Shown here piece after piece: positions 26,354 to 34,095 of a DNA stretch of 34,214 nt (its first letter is position 1; each line of letters starts with the position of its first letter). The position numbers and the translations under genes are program-made. The notes beneath the pieces were generated by a model, which saw nothing but the letters and a program-made list of their open reading frames with translations, made no database searches and was not told where the DNA came from. The stretch covers positions 1 to 34,214 of the forward strand of contig CASFTV010000037.1 in the NCBI GenBank assembly GCA_949297765.1. The letters run 5' to 3'. The stretch is from an uncultured bacterium (GTDB lineage: Bacteria > Verrucomicrobiota > Lentisphaeria > Victivallales > UBA1829).

Positions 26354-27100
26354 TCAGCGTTTCAAAGTGAAATCCATGCGTGCCGCATAGCAGCTGCTGC
26401 TGGATTCGGAATACGGAAACATCAGAACCGCCCGGATCGCCCCGTCCAGCATGACGATGTTCTGACGGTTCGCGTGTCCCAGCGCAACGGAGGTGCCGAC
26501 ATAATAAAACATGAGATAGTGTGATCCGATCCGATGATTGTACCAGGTGCCGTTCGGTTTTTCCAGCTGCATGTCTCCGAGAATCATGGAGTTCGGGGTG
26601 AAGCGGGTGATCTTTTTGTTCTTTCCGGTTTCCCCCCAGCCGTAGAGCCATTTCGGATCCCAGCTGCTGTATGTTTTTGCGGCTTCGATCGTTCCCTTGT
26701 TCCATTCCAGAGGAGTTTGAGTCCTGTCCCAGGCGGGACAGTCCGCCGCGTTCTTCAGCTGCGGACAGAGAAACACATGCGGAAAGCGGAACACCGCAAG
26801 GTTGTCCGCCGGATTGATGATTTTTCCGTTCTTCGGCGGAACATAGCCGGTCAGGAACAGTATGGAGGCAAAGCTGTTTCCTTCCGGCATATAGTCGTCG
26901 TGATCCCCGGAATAGTTCATCAGCATAAGATAGGTCTGCCGCATCTGGTCGCCGCAGGTAACCGCGTACACCTTCTTCCGTGCCGAGTTCAGTGCAGGAA
27001 GAAGAAGCGCCGCAAGAATCGAAATGATCGCAATTACTACAAGAAGTTCGATCAAAGTGAAATCATTTCTTCCTTTTCCGTTCCGGACTACTCTTTGCAT
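26354..27100 (-). CDS. pseudopilin-like secreted protein of module 4
   Basis: The product is 248 residues from ATG 27100, with GAGGAGGG upstream. After 13 residues comes [20 protein letters not shown], with Phe14 preceded by Asp instead of Gly, and Glu18. The soluble part carries VTCGDQMRQTYLMLMNYSGD, VFLCPQLKNAADCPAWD, WLYGWGETGKN and a perfect H-X9-DG (His209, Asp219-Gly220). It starts 13 bases inside the end of the GntR-type regulator gene, so translation is probably coupled to the regulator. The ribosome binding site lies within the regulator's last codons. Confidence 0.88.
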   Translation of the reverse strand: MQRVVRNGKGRNDFTLIELLVVIAIISILAALLLPALNSARKKVYAVTCGDQMRQTYLMLMNYSGDHDDYMPEGNSFASILFLTGYVPPKNGKIINPADNLAVFRFPHVFLCPQLKNAADCPAWDRTQTPLEWNKGTIEAAKTYSSWDPKWLYGWGETGKNKKITRFTPNSMILGDMQLEKPNGTWYNHRIGSHYLMFYYVGTSVALGHANRQNIVMLDGAIRAVLMFPYSESSSSCYAARMDFTLKR

Positions 27101-28137
27101 TGTTTCCCTCCTCTGTAAAAGAATGTTTTCCATGAAATGGTTTCGGAAATGACCGGAGCAGAGGGATGGTCCATCTGTTCCGTGAGATTGTCGATCAGTT
27201 TTTCCACGGGATGCGCCAGGTCGAAGCAGGAGACGTATCCGGTGTAGTTCATGGTTTTCCGGAGCGCGGATTCTCCCATGATGATCCGGCAGTCGTCCTC
27301 GACATCCATGGTTTGCGCGATTTTCCGGAAAGCCCCCATGGGCGTATGCTGGAAAAGGACGCCGTCGAACCGTTCGCCGGATTCCAGAAGACATGTCAGA
27401 TCCTCCATGAGATTCAGCGGCGCATTGTTGAGGATCCGGACGCTGTCGGGGGAGAGATCCGCCTGCACACAGGCCGATTTGACCGCCGCCGCACTCTCGA
27501 CTGCCCGGTTGTCCGCCGAGACCAGCAGAATTTTCCGGCGTCCTTCGCGGAAGAGCCGCAGCAGATTCTCCACCATGTACCACTGCAGATCGACTTCGGC
27601 GGACGAGACCGGATACGGATGCGGGCGGCTGCTTCGGACATTCATTGCAACCACCGGCATTCCTTGCGTCCGAAGCCGGGCGGAAAACTCCAGAATCCGC
27701 TCCCACGGAGCAACCAGAAGCAGTCCGGAGAGTTCCGCTTCCGCCGCGAGCTTCTGAAGATGGTTCGGCTCCTCCACATAAAGATGCTGAGCGAAAAAGC
27801 GCTCGTCGCGATGCAGCAGTTCGCCGACCAGCGCGGAGGAGAGATCGAAAAAATAGCGGTCGTCGAACACCTGATGCCCCGTTCCGCATGTCCAGCCGAA
27901 AATCAGCCGCGGCGGATTGTTTTTCTTCGGACGGGAGATCGCGCCGCCGCCCCGGCAGGGTTCGAGGATTCCATCCTCAATGAGTCCCTTCAGCGCATGG
28001 AGAACCGTCGGGTGCGACACATCGAACATCTTTGCCAGCTCCCGCACCGGCGGAAACCGGACCGGACGCTCTCCCGCCGCCGTCACCTTGTCCACAATAT
28101 ATTCCCGGATCCGCAGAAATCCCGCCTTCTTTTCCAT
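27088..28137 (-). CDS. GntR/LacI hybrid transcriptional regulator of module 4
   Basis: The product is 349 residues from ATG 28137, chosen because AAGGGG lies just upstream; in-frame starts back to 28194 fall inside the promoter. Residues 1-75 are a GntR winged helix (FLRIREYIVDKV, FPPVRELAKMFDVSHPTVLHA, LKGLIEDGILEPCRGGGAI). The rest is a LacI-type sensor (LSGLLLVAPWERILEF, GMPVVAMNV, RRKILLVSADNRAVES, FDGVLFQHTPMGAF). This is the AraR architecture. It heads the operon with pseudopilin, small binding protein and type A glycosidase, overlapping the pseudopilin by 13 bases. Its promoter is a perfect sigma70 consensus, so strong basal transcription held down by autorepression is likely. The stop is TAG. 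Confidence 0.9.
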   Translation of the reverse strand: MEKKAGFLRIREYIVDKVTAAGERPVRFPPVRELAKMFDVSHPTVLHALKGLIEDGILEPCRGGGAISRPKKNNPPRLIFGWTCGTGHQVFDDRYFFDLSSALVGELLHRDERFFAQHLYVEEPNHLQKLAAEAELSGLLLVAPWERILEFSARLRTQGMPVVAMNVRSSRPHPYPVSSAEVDLQWYMVENLLRLFREGRRKILLVSADNRAVESAAAVKSACVQADLSPDSVRILNNAPLNLMEDLTCLLESGERFDGVLFQHTPMGAFRKIAQTMDVEDDCRIIMGESALRKTMNYTGYVSCFDLAHPVEKLIDNLTEQMDHPSAPVISETISWKTFFYRGGKQCKE

Positions 28138-28157
28138 CCCGATCATCCCCTTGAGGC

Positions 28158-28175
28158 TTACCATAAAATTTACCA
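28158..28175. promoter_or_regulatory. TTACCA direct repeat, possible operator of module 4
   Basis: TTACCA at 28158-28163 and at 28170-28175, 12 bases apart, within the leader just downstream of the -10 box. A repressor bound here would block the strong promoter. The likely binder is the GntR/LacI hybrid encoded directly downstream (inference). Confidence 0.4.
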
Positions 28176-28185
28176 AGTTTTCTAC

Positions 28186-28214
28186 ATTATACACGATTTC
28201 CCTGAATTTGTCAA
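28186..28214 (-). promoter_or_regulatory. perfect-consensus promoter of the module 4 operon
   Basis: On the minus strand TTGACA (28214-28209), exactly 17 bases and TATAAT (28191-28186). Both hexamers match the sigma70 consensus fully. It drives the regulator, pseudopilin, small binding protein and glycosidase. Confidence 0.85.
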
Positions 28215-28226
28215 GAGGGTGTCCGG

Positions 28227-28253
28227 AAAAAAGCGGAAGATTCGTTCTTCCGC
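28227..28253 (-). terminator. intrinsic terminator of the module 5 operon
   Basis: Reading the minus strand, GCGGAAGA, loop ACGAA, TCTTCCGC, then six T. This classic terminator stops transcription after the GntR/LacI gene at 28291 and sits just before the promoter of module 4, so the two modules are separate transcription units. Confidence 0.9.
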
Positions 28254-28290
28254 AGGGAAAAACGGGAGCGGCGGAAGGGAAGGGCTTCCG

Positions 28291-29337
28291 TCAGGACTCC
28301 ACGAGGGGAACGGGGATGGGAATCTGTTCCGGCGGCAGATCTTTGTTGTTCATGAGAGTGAACAGTCTGTCCACGGCGGCGGCAGCGTATTCCCGGAACG
28401 GCGGTTCGTAATAGAGTCCGCCGGGGATGGAGATCTTCTCCCGGTAGATGGCATTGTTGACCAGTGTGCATTTTTCGTTCCGGTCGATGCCCAGCGAATC
28501 GAAGATTTCCACGACTTTTTCCACCATGAAGAGCGGATTGATGACTGCGTCGACGGGAACTCCGAGTTCGAGAATTTCGCGCAGTTTTTCCAGCCTGCTG
28601 TTGCAGCTGTTCAGGAAGAGTTTTTCATTCAGGGGTACGCCGGCTTCCGCAAAGGTCTTCAGGAGCGTATCCCGTGCGGTGTTCCACGGTTTCCGGTCGG
28701 CGAGGAACACGACCTGGCGGCGCCCTCGTGCAAGCAATTTCCGGGCGATCTCCGTTCCGAGAGCCGGCATGTCGAAGTAGACGTTGTCGCATCCGGGAAG
28801 CGGTTCGCTTCTCATGGTCACAACCGGGAGTCCATGTCTGCGGAGTTCGGAGATGGTTCCGGGGTCCAGCTGCGGCCCTTCCCAGATCAGTCCGTCGAGA
28901 TCCTCCGCGAGAATCTCCCGGATGATCCGTTCCCGGCTGGAGGACGTCAGATTGATGATGTGCAGCACGGCGGGACGGTGGATCACCTGTTCCAGAATCT
29001 GCGCAAGAACTTCTCCGAAAAAGAGTTCGTAATGCACGACCATCCCGTCACCGAAGATGATTCCGATGATCGGCATCCCCTCCAGGAGACTTCCCTTCTG
29101 GCACTCCTCAATGGCGGGATTGATGAAGGATCCGATGCCGGGTTTTCCAATCACATATCCGTCGTCGGTCAGCGTTTTCATCGCCTTGCTGACGGTCGGC
29201 CTGCTGCACCCGAACTGTTTCGCCAGCTCCTGGGCGGTCGGCAGCTGGATCGGCTTTCCGCATGCCCGGTGAATCCGGTTGAGCACATAGCGCCGGATCT
29301 TCATGTATTCCGCTGAAAAAGTCTTTTTCTCCGCCAT
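28291..29337 (-). CDS. GntR/LacI hybrid transcriptional regulator of module 5
   Basis: The product is 348 residues. The N-terminal winged helix shows YMKIRRYVLNRIHRACG, LPTAQELAKQFGCSRPTVSK and DDGYVIGKPGIGSF. A LacI-type sensor follows (PIIGIIFGDGMVVHYELFFG, LDGLIWEGPQLD, GLPVVTMRSE, RRQVVFLADRKPWN, GVPVDAVINPLFM). Same AraR-like layout as the regulator at 27088 but clearly diverged in sequence. It is the last gene of the module 5 operon, 80 bases after the glycosidase stop, and ends before a strong terminator. A TTGCA pair 12 bases apart lies in that gap and could be an extra control site. Its target is probably the promoter at 34095-34067. Confidence 0.9.
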   Translation of the reverse strand: MAEKKTFSAEYMKIRRYVLNRIHRACGKPIQLPTAQELAKQFGCSRPTVSKAMKTLTDDGYVIGKPGIGSFINPAIEECQKGSLLEGMPIIGIIFGDGMVVHYELFFGEVLAQILEQVIHRPAVLHIINLTSSSRERIIREILAEDLDGLIWEGPQLDPGTISELRRHGLPVVTMRSEPLPGCDNVYFDMPALGTEIARKLLARGRRQVVFLADRKPWNTARDTLLKTFAEAGVPLNEKLFLNSCNSRLEKLREILELGVPVDAVINPLFMVEKVVEIFDSLGIDRNEKCTLVNNAIYREKISIPGGLYYEPPFREYAAAAVDRLFTLMNNKDLPPEQIPIPVPLVES

Positions 29338-29360
29338 ATTCCGCCTGTGGTTTCAAGCCC

Positions 29361-29377
29361 TTGCATTCTGTATTGCA
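29361..29377. promoter_or_regulatory. TTGCA direct repeat before the module 5 regulator
   Basis: TTGCA at 29361-29365 and 29373-29377, period 12, in the 80-base gap between the glycosidase stop and the regulator start. No convincing promoter is seen in the gap. An operator role is only a guess. Confidence 0.25.
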
Positions 29378-29417
29378 GTAAGATAAAGCAGGGATTTCAT
29401 TTTGCAACCGGGAAATC

Positions 29418-32400
29418 TTATTTTTCCGCGATTTCGAAAAAGACCGCCGGTCCGCCGGGAAGATTCGCCGTATCCGCCCGGAGATGGAGAATCCCATCCT
29501 TTGCGGAGACCGGGATTTCTCCCTGCCGTTTCCCGTCAAGTCCGACAGCAAACGCCTTCAGTTTCGCCGCATTTCTGTTGCGGACGGCAACGGAAAAAAC
29601 TCCGGTCTCATACAGGATCGGCATGGACCCGAGCTTCTGCAGCACGCGGCGGCTGGAGTCGTTGAAGACCATTCCGGAGTTCAGCGCATCGGTCGCATAG
29701 ACGATCATCAGATGCTTCGACGATTCCAGATCGGCGGCGTTGTCGATCGAGACGACCGCCAGATTCCCGTTCCGCGTCATCTCCTTCACTTCAAAGGAGG
29801 AAAGTTTGACGGTTGTTCCCGCGGGAGCGCAGATTCCCTGAAGGCGTTTTGTCTGGATGCTCATGAAATTCTTTCTGGCATCCAGCAGCAGTTCCCCGGT
29901 GGAGCTTTCGAAGATTTCCGCAGCGGCATTGGTCCGGTTGGAGGCCGGGAGCAGTCCGCGCTTCTTCAGATCCCGGACCAGCGCATCCAGGTCGAACACG
30001 GATTTCCCTCCGTCGAGGATGCTGGAAAAACCGGCGGTTCCGAGTGCCGAGGTCAGGACGGCACTTCCTCCGGTCCGCTTGAGAATCATTTCCTTCCGGG
30101 CAACGGGGAACACCGGTTTTCCGTCTCCGGAGTTTTCAACGCGGAAGCGGCCGAGGAGCGCGAGACGGGTCTGTTCGGATCCGAGTCCCCAGCGATAGGC
30201 GTGGCAGGCAAGAACCTCCGGCTCGCTCAGGACCACCCGGCTGGTCAGCTCCGCTTCCCGGACATCGCCGCGGGCGTAGATATAATAGGCCAGAAATTCG
30301 CACGCATGCATGATCGGATCGAAGGTCCCTCCGAACGGATGAATCCGTTTGGAAGATTTGTGGGTAAGCTCATTCTGTCCGATGAATGCCGTGATGCCGT
30401 CGATTCCCTGAAGAGCCGCATAGCCATCGGTGACAAACGCCTGTTCATAGCGGTATTTATTCCAGAAAACGTGTCCCTGTTCCGTGATGACAAACGGTTT
30501 CCCCGGCATCTGATAGGCAAAAAATCCCCGTGCGATGTTGGCGGCGCTCGCGATCGAACTGCTCTGGTTGATCGTGGAACCGGGCTGAATGTAATTGCTC
30601 GGATGGGCGTGATAGGAGTTCATCGCGACAAAGCCGGCTTTTTCCCGCGCCATCACATACTGAATGGATTTTCCCATGTTGAAGTTCGTGACCGGTCCCT
30701 TCCAGCCGAGCTCCCGCAGATAGGATACATAGAAATCGAAGATCTCCTGTTCCATCATCCGGGTGAATTCGAAGGCGTCGCGTCCGCGGGGATTGGTCTC
30801 CATCATGTCGGAACCGCGGAAAACGGGAAGATCGTCAAAGCTCCGCCAGTTGTTTTTCACTTTCCAGGCGGTTTTCAGGCGGTCTATCGTCCCGTATTTC
30901 TCCTTGAGGAATTTTTTCCAGCGGGGCATGGCTTCGGGAATGGGTTTTTCCGTGCTGAAAATAAACTCCTGCTCGTTGAAACCGATCAGACAGACCAGAA
31001 TGGGATCGTCGATCAGCCGCAGTTTCGTATAGGGATTCACCGTCAGAAGCACTTTGCGTGCGCCGGCTTTCCAGTTTTCCCGGCTGTCCTCATCGAAATA
31101 AATATGTTTTTTCGCATCCTTGTGATCTTTCCGCCAGGTCCAGTCCGCCCAGGTGATCCCGGGATAATAGCCGAGGTGGCTGGCGGCGATATCAAGATTC
31201 AGATAGATGCCGTTCTCCTTCATGCACTGGATCGCATAAAAGAAATTGTCGAATACGTCGGGGGGGAAATCAAGTCCGTTTTTCTGCGCGAGCTCTCCTT
31301 CGATCATGTGCATGCGGAGCATGTTGTAGCCCTTATGGCGATAGGAGAGTATGGTATCGTGGATTTTGCTTTTCTGGTCCTCATTCGACCCGGAATACAG
31401 AAAATCCCGGAACAGTTTCTTTCCTGCTTCCGGAGTCTGCGGCTGAATGAAGGTGTTTGGAAACATGGCCGCAAAAAAACGGATCGGCTTTTCCGGATTC
31501 TTTTCAAATGCGAATTTCCCATCCTTGTTGACAATCACACGTCCGAACGTTCCCGCAGGTTCCCGTTTTTCCTTTCCCCGGTTCAAGGCGGAATTCGGAA
31601 GGATTCCGAACTCCTCCGGAATGCGAAACGCTTTCCAGACCGCGTTTTCCCGGATCGTTTCGATTTCCGCTTTCGGAAACTCATAGAGATTGGAGGAGAG
31701 GGTCGCCGCCAGAACGATCCAGACCGATGTCTGCGAACAGGGGATAAAACGAAGGGAACGGAGCTCCCCAAGCTCCGCATCCAAAGGGAACACCGATGCA
31801 AATACGCCGACAATTCCTCCGCTCGCATTTGTCCAGATCTCCGCCGGATGGGCGTTGGATGCCGGTTTCGCCATCCACCAGTCGTTGACATCCCGCTCTC
31901 CTCTGATTTCCAGAATCTGCTTTTTTCCGTTGACTCCTGTCACTTCTATGCTGCCGATCCTGCCTTTGGTCCCATACGTCATTGTATGAAGAAGATAGAG
32001 ATAGCGTCCTCCCAGAGCCTTTTCCCCGAAAGACACCAGCGCCTCCGGAAGTCCGTTCTGAAAATTGCTGGAGCGGAAAACCAGAGCGCTTTTTCCATTG
32101 TTCTTTGCCGGATTGACCACTTTGAACGGAACATTGGCATAACGGTTTTTGGAAAAGTTGAAATTCCGGGCGTCGTTGTCGGGCCCCTGATCGGACCATC
32201 CGCCTTTTCCGTCTCCGGAAACCGGATCGGCAAATCCCATATTCATCTTTCCGGAAAGATCCAGCAGAGTGTCCAGAATTTCTATTTTCAGATTCCGGAA
32301 CAGAATGGAGCCGGCCGCATGTTCGGTTCCCAGGACAAGATCGGCTTTCGTGCTGTCGCGCGGGACGGTGAATTCAAATGAGACGGCAGTCCAGTCATAG

Positions 32401-33236
32401 GTTCCCGTTTTCGGATTCTCCTGAGGATAGAAGGTTTCCTTCGGCGTCTGAACCGTGAACATGAATTTTCCGCCGGTCTTTGAATCGGTCACCGCCTCCA
32501 GATTCTCCGCTTTTGCCTCAACGGAAATCCGGACTCGTTTTCCGAGAAGCGGTTTGACGGGAATTGAGCGGATAAATCCCTGATATTTCCCTTTTGCCGC
32601 TTTCGTCGCCGTGATTCGAACTCCGATTCCGGGAAGAGCTTTTGCCTCGGTTCCCGGAGCAATCCAGCAGTTGGAGAGCGCATCCGGACGGGTCAGAGAA
32701 TGAAAGTAAAAGGCATCGACTTTCGGCTCGGATGCCAGAATCTCGACCTTCAGATTCCGGAACAGAATCGAACCGGAGGCATGTTCGATTCCCAGACAGA
32801 AATCCACTTTGCTGCTGTCATGCGGGACAAAAAAATCAAACGAGAACGTTTTCCAGCCGTAGGTTCCGCATTCCGGATTGTTCTGCGGATAAAAGGTTTC
32901 CCGGGGCGTGCGGATGGTGAACATGAATTTTCCGCCGGTCCTGCTGTTTCCGAGCGGAATGAGGTTTTCCGCTTTTGCCTCAACGGAAATCCGAACGAGC
33001 TTCCCCTGAAGCGGTTCGGCAGGAATTCCCCGGATCACTCCCCGGAAGTTCCCTTTCGCTTCTTTTGTCGCCGTAATCCGGATGCCGGTTTCCGCGATTG
33101 CTTTTGCCTCGGTTCCGGGGGCGATCCACCAGTGTTCCAGCGAATCCGTCTGATTCAGCGGATTGGTGTAGTGCACGTCCGCTGCAGATACGCTGAGTCC
33201 GAACAGGCATAAGGCTGTCAAAGAGAGAATTTTCAT
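29418..33236 (-). CDS. secreted large glycosidase, type B, with duplicated N-terminal domain (module 5)
   Basis: The product is 1272 residues with a signal peptide (MKILSLTALCLFGLSVSA). Residues 22-167 and 176-321 are two close copies of one beta domain, each with CWIAPGTEAKA- or WWIAPGTEAKA-type starts, GGKFMFT, ETFYPQ and ILFRNLK. Next is the shared type B domain (NMGFADPVSGD, GGWSDQGPDNDAR near residues 343-355). The TIM barrel spans about 590-960, with probable acid/base Glu755 in IGFNEQEF and nucleophile Glu919 in FVITEQGHVFW. The C-terminal beta domain contains KHLMIVYATDALNSG. It is paralogous to 11830 and 17157 but more distant than those two are from each other. It starts 15 bases after the pseudopilin stop. 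The extra repeats account for its greater length and probably bind glycan. Confidence 0.8.
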   Translation of the reverse strand: MKILSLTALCLFGLSVSAADVHYTNPLNQTDSLEHWWIAPGTEAKAIAETGIRITATKEAKGNFRGVIRGIPAEPLQGKLVRISVEAKAENLIPLGNSRTGGKFMFTIRTPRETFYPQNNPECGTYGWKTFSFDFFVPHDSSKVDFCLGIEHASGSILFRNLKVEILASEPKVDAFYFHSLTRPDALSNCWIAPGTEAKALPGIGVRITATKAAKGKYQGFIRSIPVKPLLGKRVRISVEAKAENLEAVTDSKTGGKFMFTVQTPKETFYPQENPKTGTYDWTAVSFEFTVPRDSTKADLVLGTEHAAGSILFRNLKIEILDTLLDLSGKMNMGFADPVSGDGKGGWSDQGPDNDARNFNFSKNRYANVPFKVVNPAKNNGKSALVFRSSNFQNGLPEALVSFGEKALGGRYLYLLHTMTYGTKGRIGSIEVTGVNGKKQILEIRGERDVNDWWMAKPASNAHPAEIWTNASGGIVGVFASVFPLDAELGELRSLRFIPCSQTSVWIVLAATLSSNLYEFPKAEIETIRENAVWKAFRIPEEFGILPNSALNRGKEKREPAGTFGRVIVNKDGKFAFEKNPEKPIRFFAAMFPNTFIQPQTPEAGKKLFRDFLYSGSNEDQKSKIHDTILSYRHKGYNMLRMHMIEGELAQKNGLDFPPDVFDNFFYAIQCMKENGIYLNLDIAASHLGYYPGITWADWTWRKDHKDAKKHIYFDEDSRENWKAGARKVLLTVNPYTKLRLIDDPILVCLIGFNEQEFIFSTEKPIPEAMPRWKKFLKEKYGTIDRLKTAWKVKNNWRSFDDLPVFRGSDMMETNPRGRDAFEFTRMMEQEIFDFYVSYLRELGWKGPVTNFNMGKSIQYVMAREKAGFVAMNSYHAHPSNYIQPGSTINQSSSIASAANIARGFFAYQMPGKPFVITEQGHVFWNKYRYEQAFVTDGYAALQGIDGITAFIGQNELTHKSSKRIHPFGGTFDPIMHACEFLAYYIYARGDVREAELTSRVVLSEPEVLACHAYRWGLGSEQTRLALLGRFRVENSGDGKPVFPVARKEMILKRTGGSAVLTSALGTAGFSSILDGGKSVFDLDALVRDLKKRGLLPASNRTNAAAEIFESSTGELLLDARKNFMSIQTKRLQGICAPAGTTVKLSSFEVKEMTRNGNLAVVSIDNAADLESSKHLMIVYATDALNSGMVFNDSSRRVLQKLGSMPILYETGVFSVAVRNRNAAKLKAFAVGLDGKRQGEIPVSAKDGILHLRADTANLPGGPAVFFEIAEK
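32274..33173 (-). repeat. internal tandem duplication in the module 5 glycosidase gene
   Basis: Two copies of about 146 codons each with a period of 154 codons (462 bases): copy 1 at 33173-32736 and copy 2 at 32711-32274. Long stretches are identical in protein, for example WIAPGTEAKA (one residue around it varies), VRISVEAKAENL, GGKFMFT and GSILFRNLK, which indicates a fairly recent duplication or exchange between the copies. Confidence 0.9.
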
Positions 33237-33251
33237 AAAAGAACCTTTCTG

Positions 33252-34001
33252 TTAATTATCGTATGCGATATACTGCTGCATATTCTGATTGCCTTTGCTC
33301 CAGATCGCGGAGGCCGGACAATTGTAGGGATTCAGTTTGGCGGACGTGCTGCTTTCTCCGTGACCGTCAAAGAAAATAACATTCGCAATCCTGTTCTGCC
33401 GATGACGGTAGGCGACGATACAATGCGACGGATTCTCATTTGAAAAATCATAGGCGAGATACGAAGATGGCAGAAAATCCTCCTCGGTCCAGATTTGAGG
33501 AAGTTCTCCGCCGCAGACCCCCTCCATGAAAATCACCTTTTTGGACGCCTGACGGATTTTTGATAATTTAAAACAGTTTTCGGAGAGATTTCCGCTGGTG
33601 TTCACCATTCCGTAGGTCTGCCCGGCATGTTTGAATCTCCCATTCAGCCGTTGCTGGGGTGCCCGGCTTTCCGGACACAGAAGGGAGGCATTCCAGAACT
33701 GTGCCCCCCACTCCGGCTCCTCCAGCGCACGGGTTTTTACGCCAAGAAGAGAAAGATAATGCGGATTCATGATCCAGCGGGCGGACGAATTCTCCGGCAG
33801 AGCCATTTGAAACGGAATCCAGAAATCATCGCTTTCGATGGAGTAGCTGATTCCGGCGGATCCCATCTGCTTCATACTGTTGATGCACGAGGTCTGTCGA
33901 GCGGTTTCTCTCGCGGAATTCAGCGCAGGAAGAAGGAGTGCCGCTAAAATTGCAATAATTGCAATGACAACAAGGAGCTCAATCAGGGTGAACTTTCGCA
34001 T
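33252..34001 (-). CDS. pseudopilin-like secreted protein of module 5
   Basis: The product is 249 residues from ATG 34001, eight bases after AAAGGAG. A GTG at 34010 overlaps that site and is less likely to be the start. Only MRK precedes [20 protein letters not shown], so Phe4 follows Lys rather than Gly, and Glu8 is present. The soluble part includes [31 protein letters not shown] and [16 protein letters not shown], where His200 is followed by eleven residues before Asp-Gly, a longer version of the H-X9-DG motif. First gene of the module 5 operon. Confidence 0.88.
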   Translation of the reverse strand: MRKFTLIELLVVIAIIAILAALLLPALNSARETARQTSCINSMKQMGSAGISYSIESDDFWIPFQMALPENSSARWIMNPHYLSLLGVKTRALEEPEWGAQFWNASLLCPESRAPQQRLNGRFKHAGQTYGMVNTSGNLSENCFKLSKIRQASKKVIFMEGVCGGELPQIWTEEDFLPSSYLAYDFSNENPSHCIVAYRHRQNRIANVIFFDGHGESSTSAKLNPYNCPASAIWSKGNQNMQQYIAYDN

Positions 34002-34017
34002 TCCGAACACTCCTTTT

Positions 34018-34062
34018 ATTTACAATAGTTGCTAATTGTAAATTGATCTTTACATTTGGTAA
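34018..34062. promoter_or_regulatory. inverted-repeat operators downstream of the module 5 promoter
   Basis: ATTTACAAT (34018-34026) and ATTGTAAAT (34035-34043) form a perfect 9-base inverted repeat with an 8-base centre. A second, shorter one, TTAC-N5-GTAA, lies at 34050-34062 and would overlap the transcription start. Both lie between the -10 box and the gene, where a repressor would act. The GntR/LacI hybrid encoded at the end of the operon is the obvious candidate; AraR-type proteins bind AT-rich palindromes of this sort. Confidence 0.6.
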
Positions 34063-34066
34063 TTAT

Positions 34067-34095
34067 ATTATACATCATTCGGCTTTTTTTGTCAA
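34067..34095 (-). promoter_or_regulatory. perfect-consensus promoter of the module 5 operon
   Basis: On the minus strand TTGACA (34095-34090), exactly 17 bases and TATAAT (34072-34067). The spacer contains a run of seven A. This matches the quality of the module 4 promoter; both modules use GntR/LacI hybrids. Confidence 0.85.

Noticed and set aside
4591-34001. Type II secretion or type IV pilus gene cluster
   Set aside because: Only single pseudopilin-like proteins are seen; no ATPase, inner-membrane platform, secretin or prepilin peptidase is encoded in the window.
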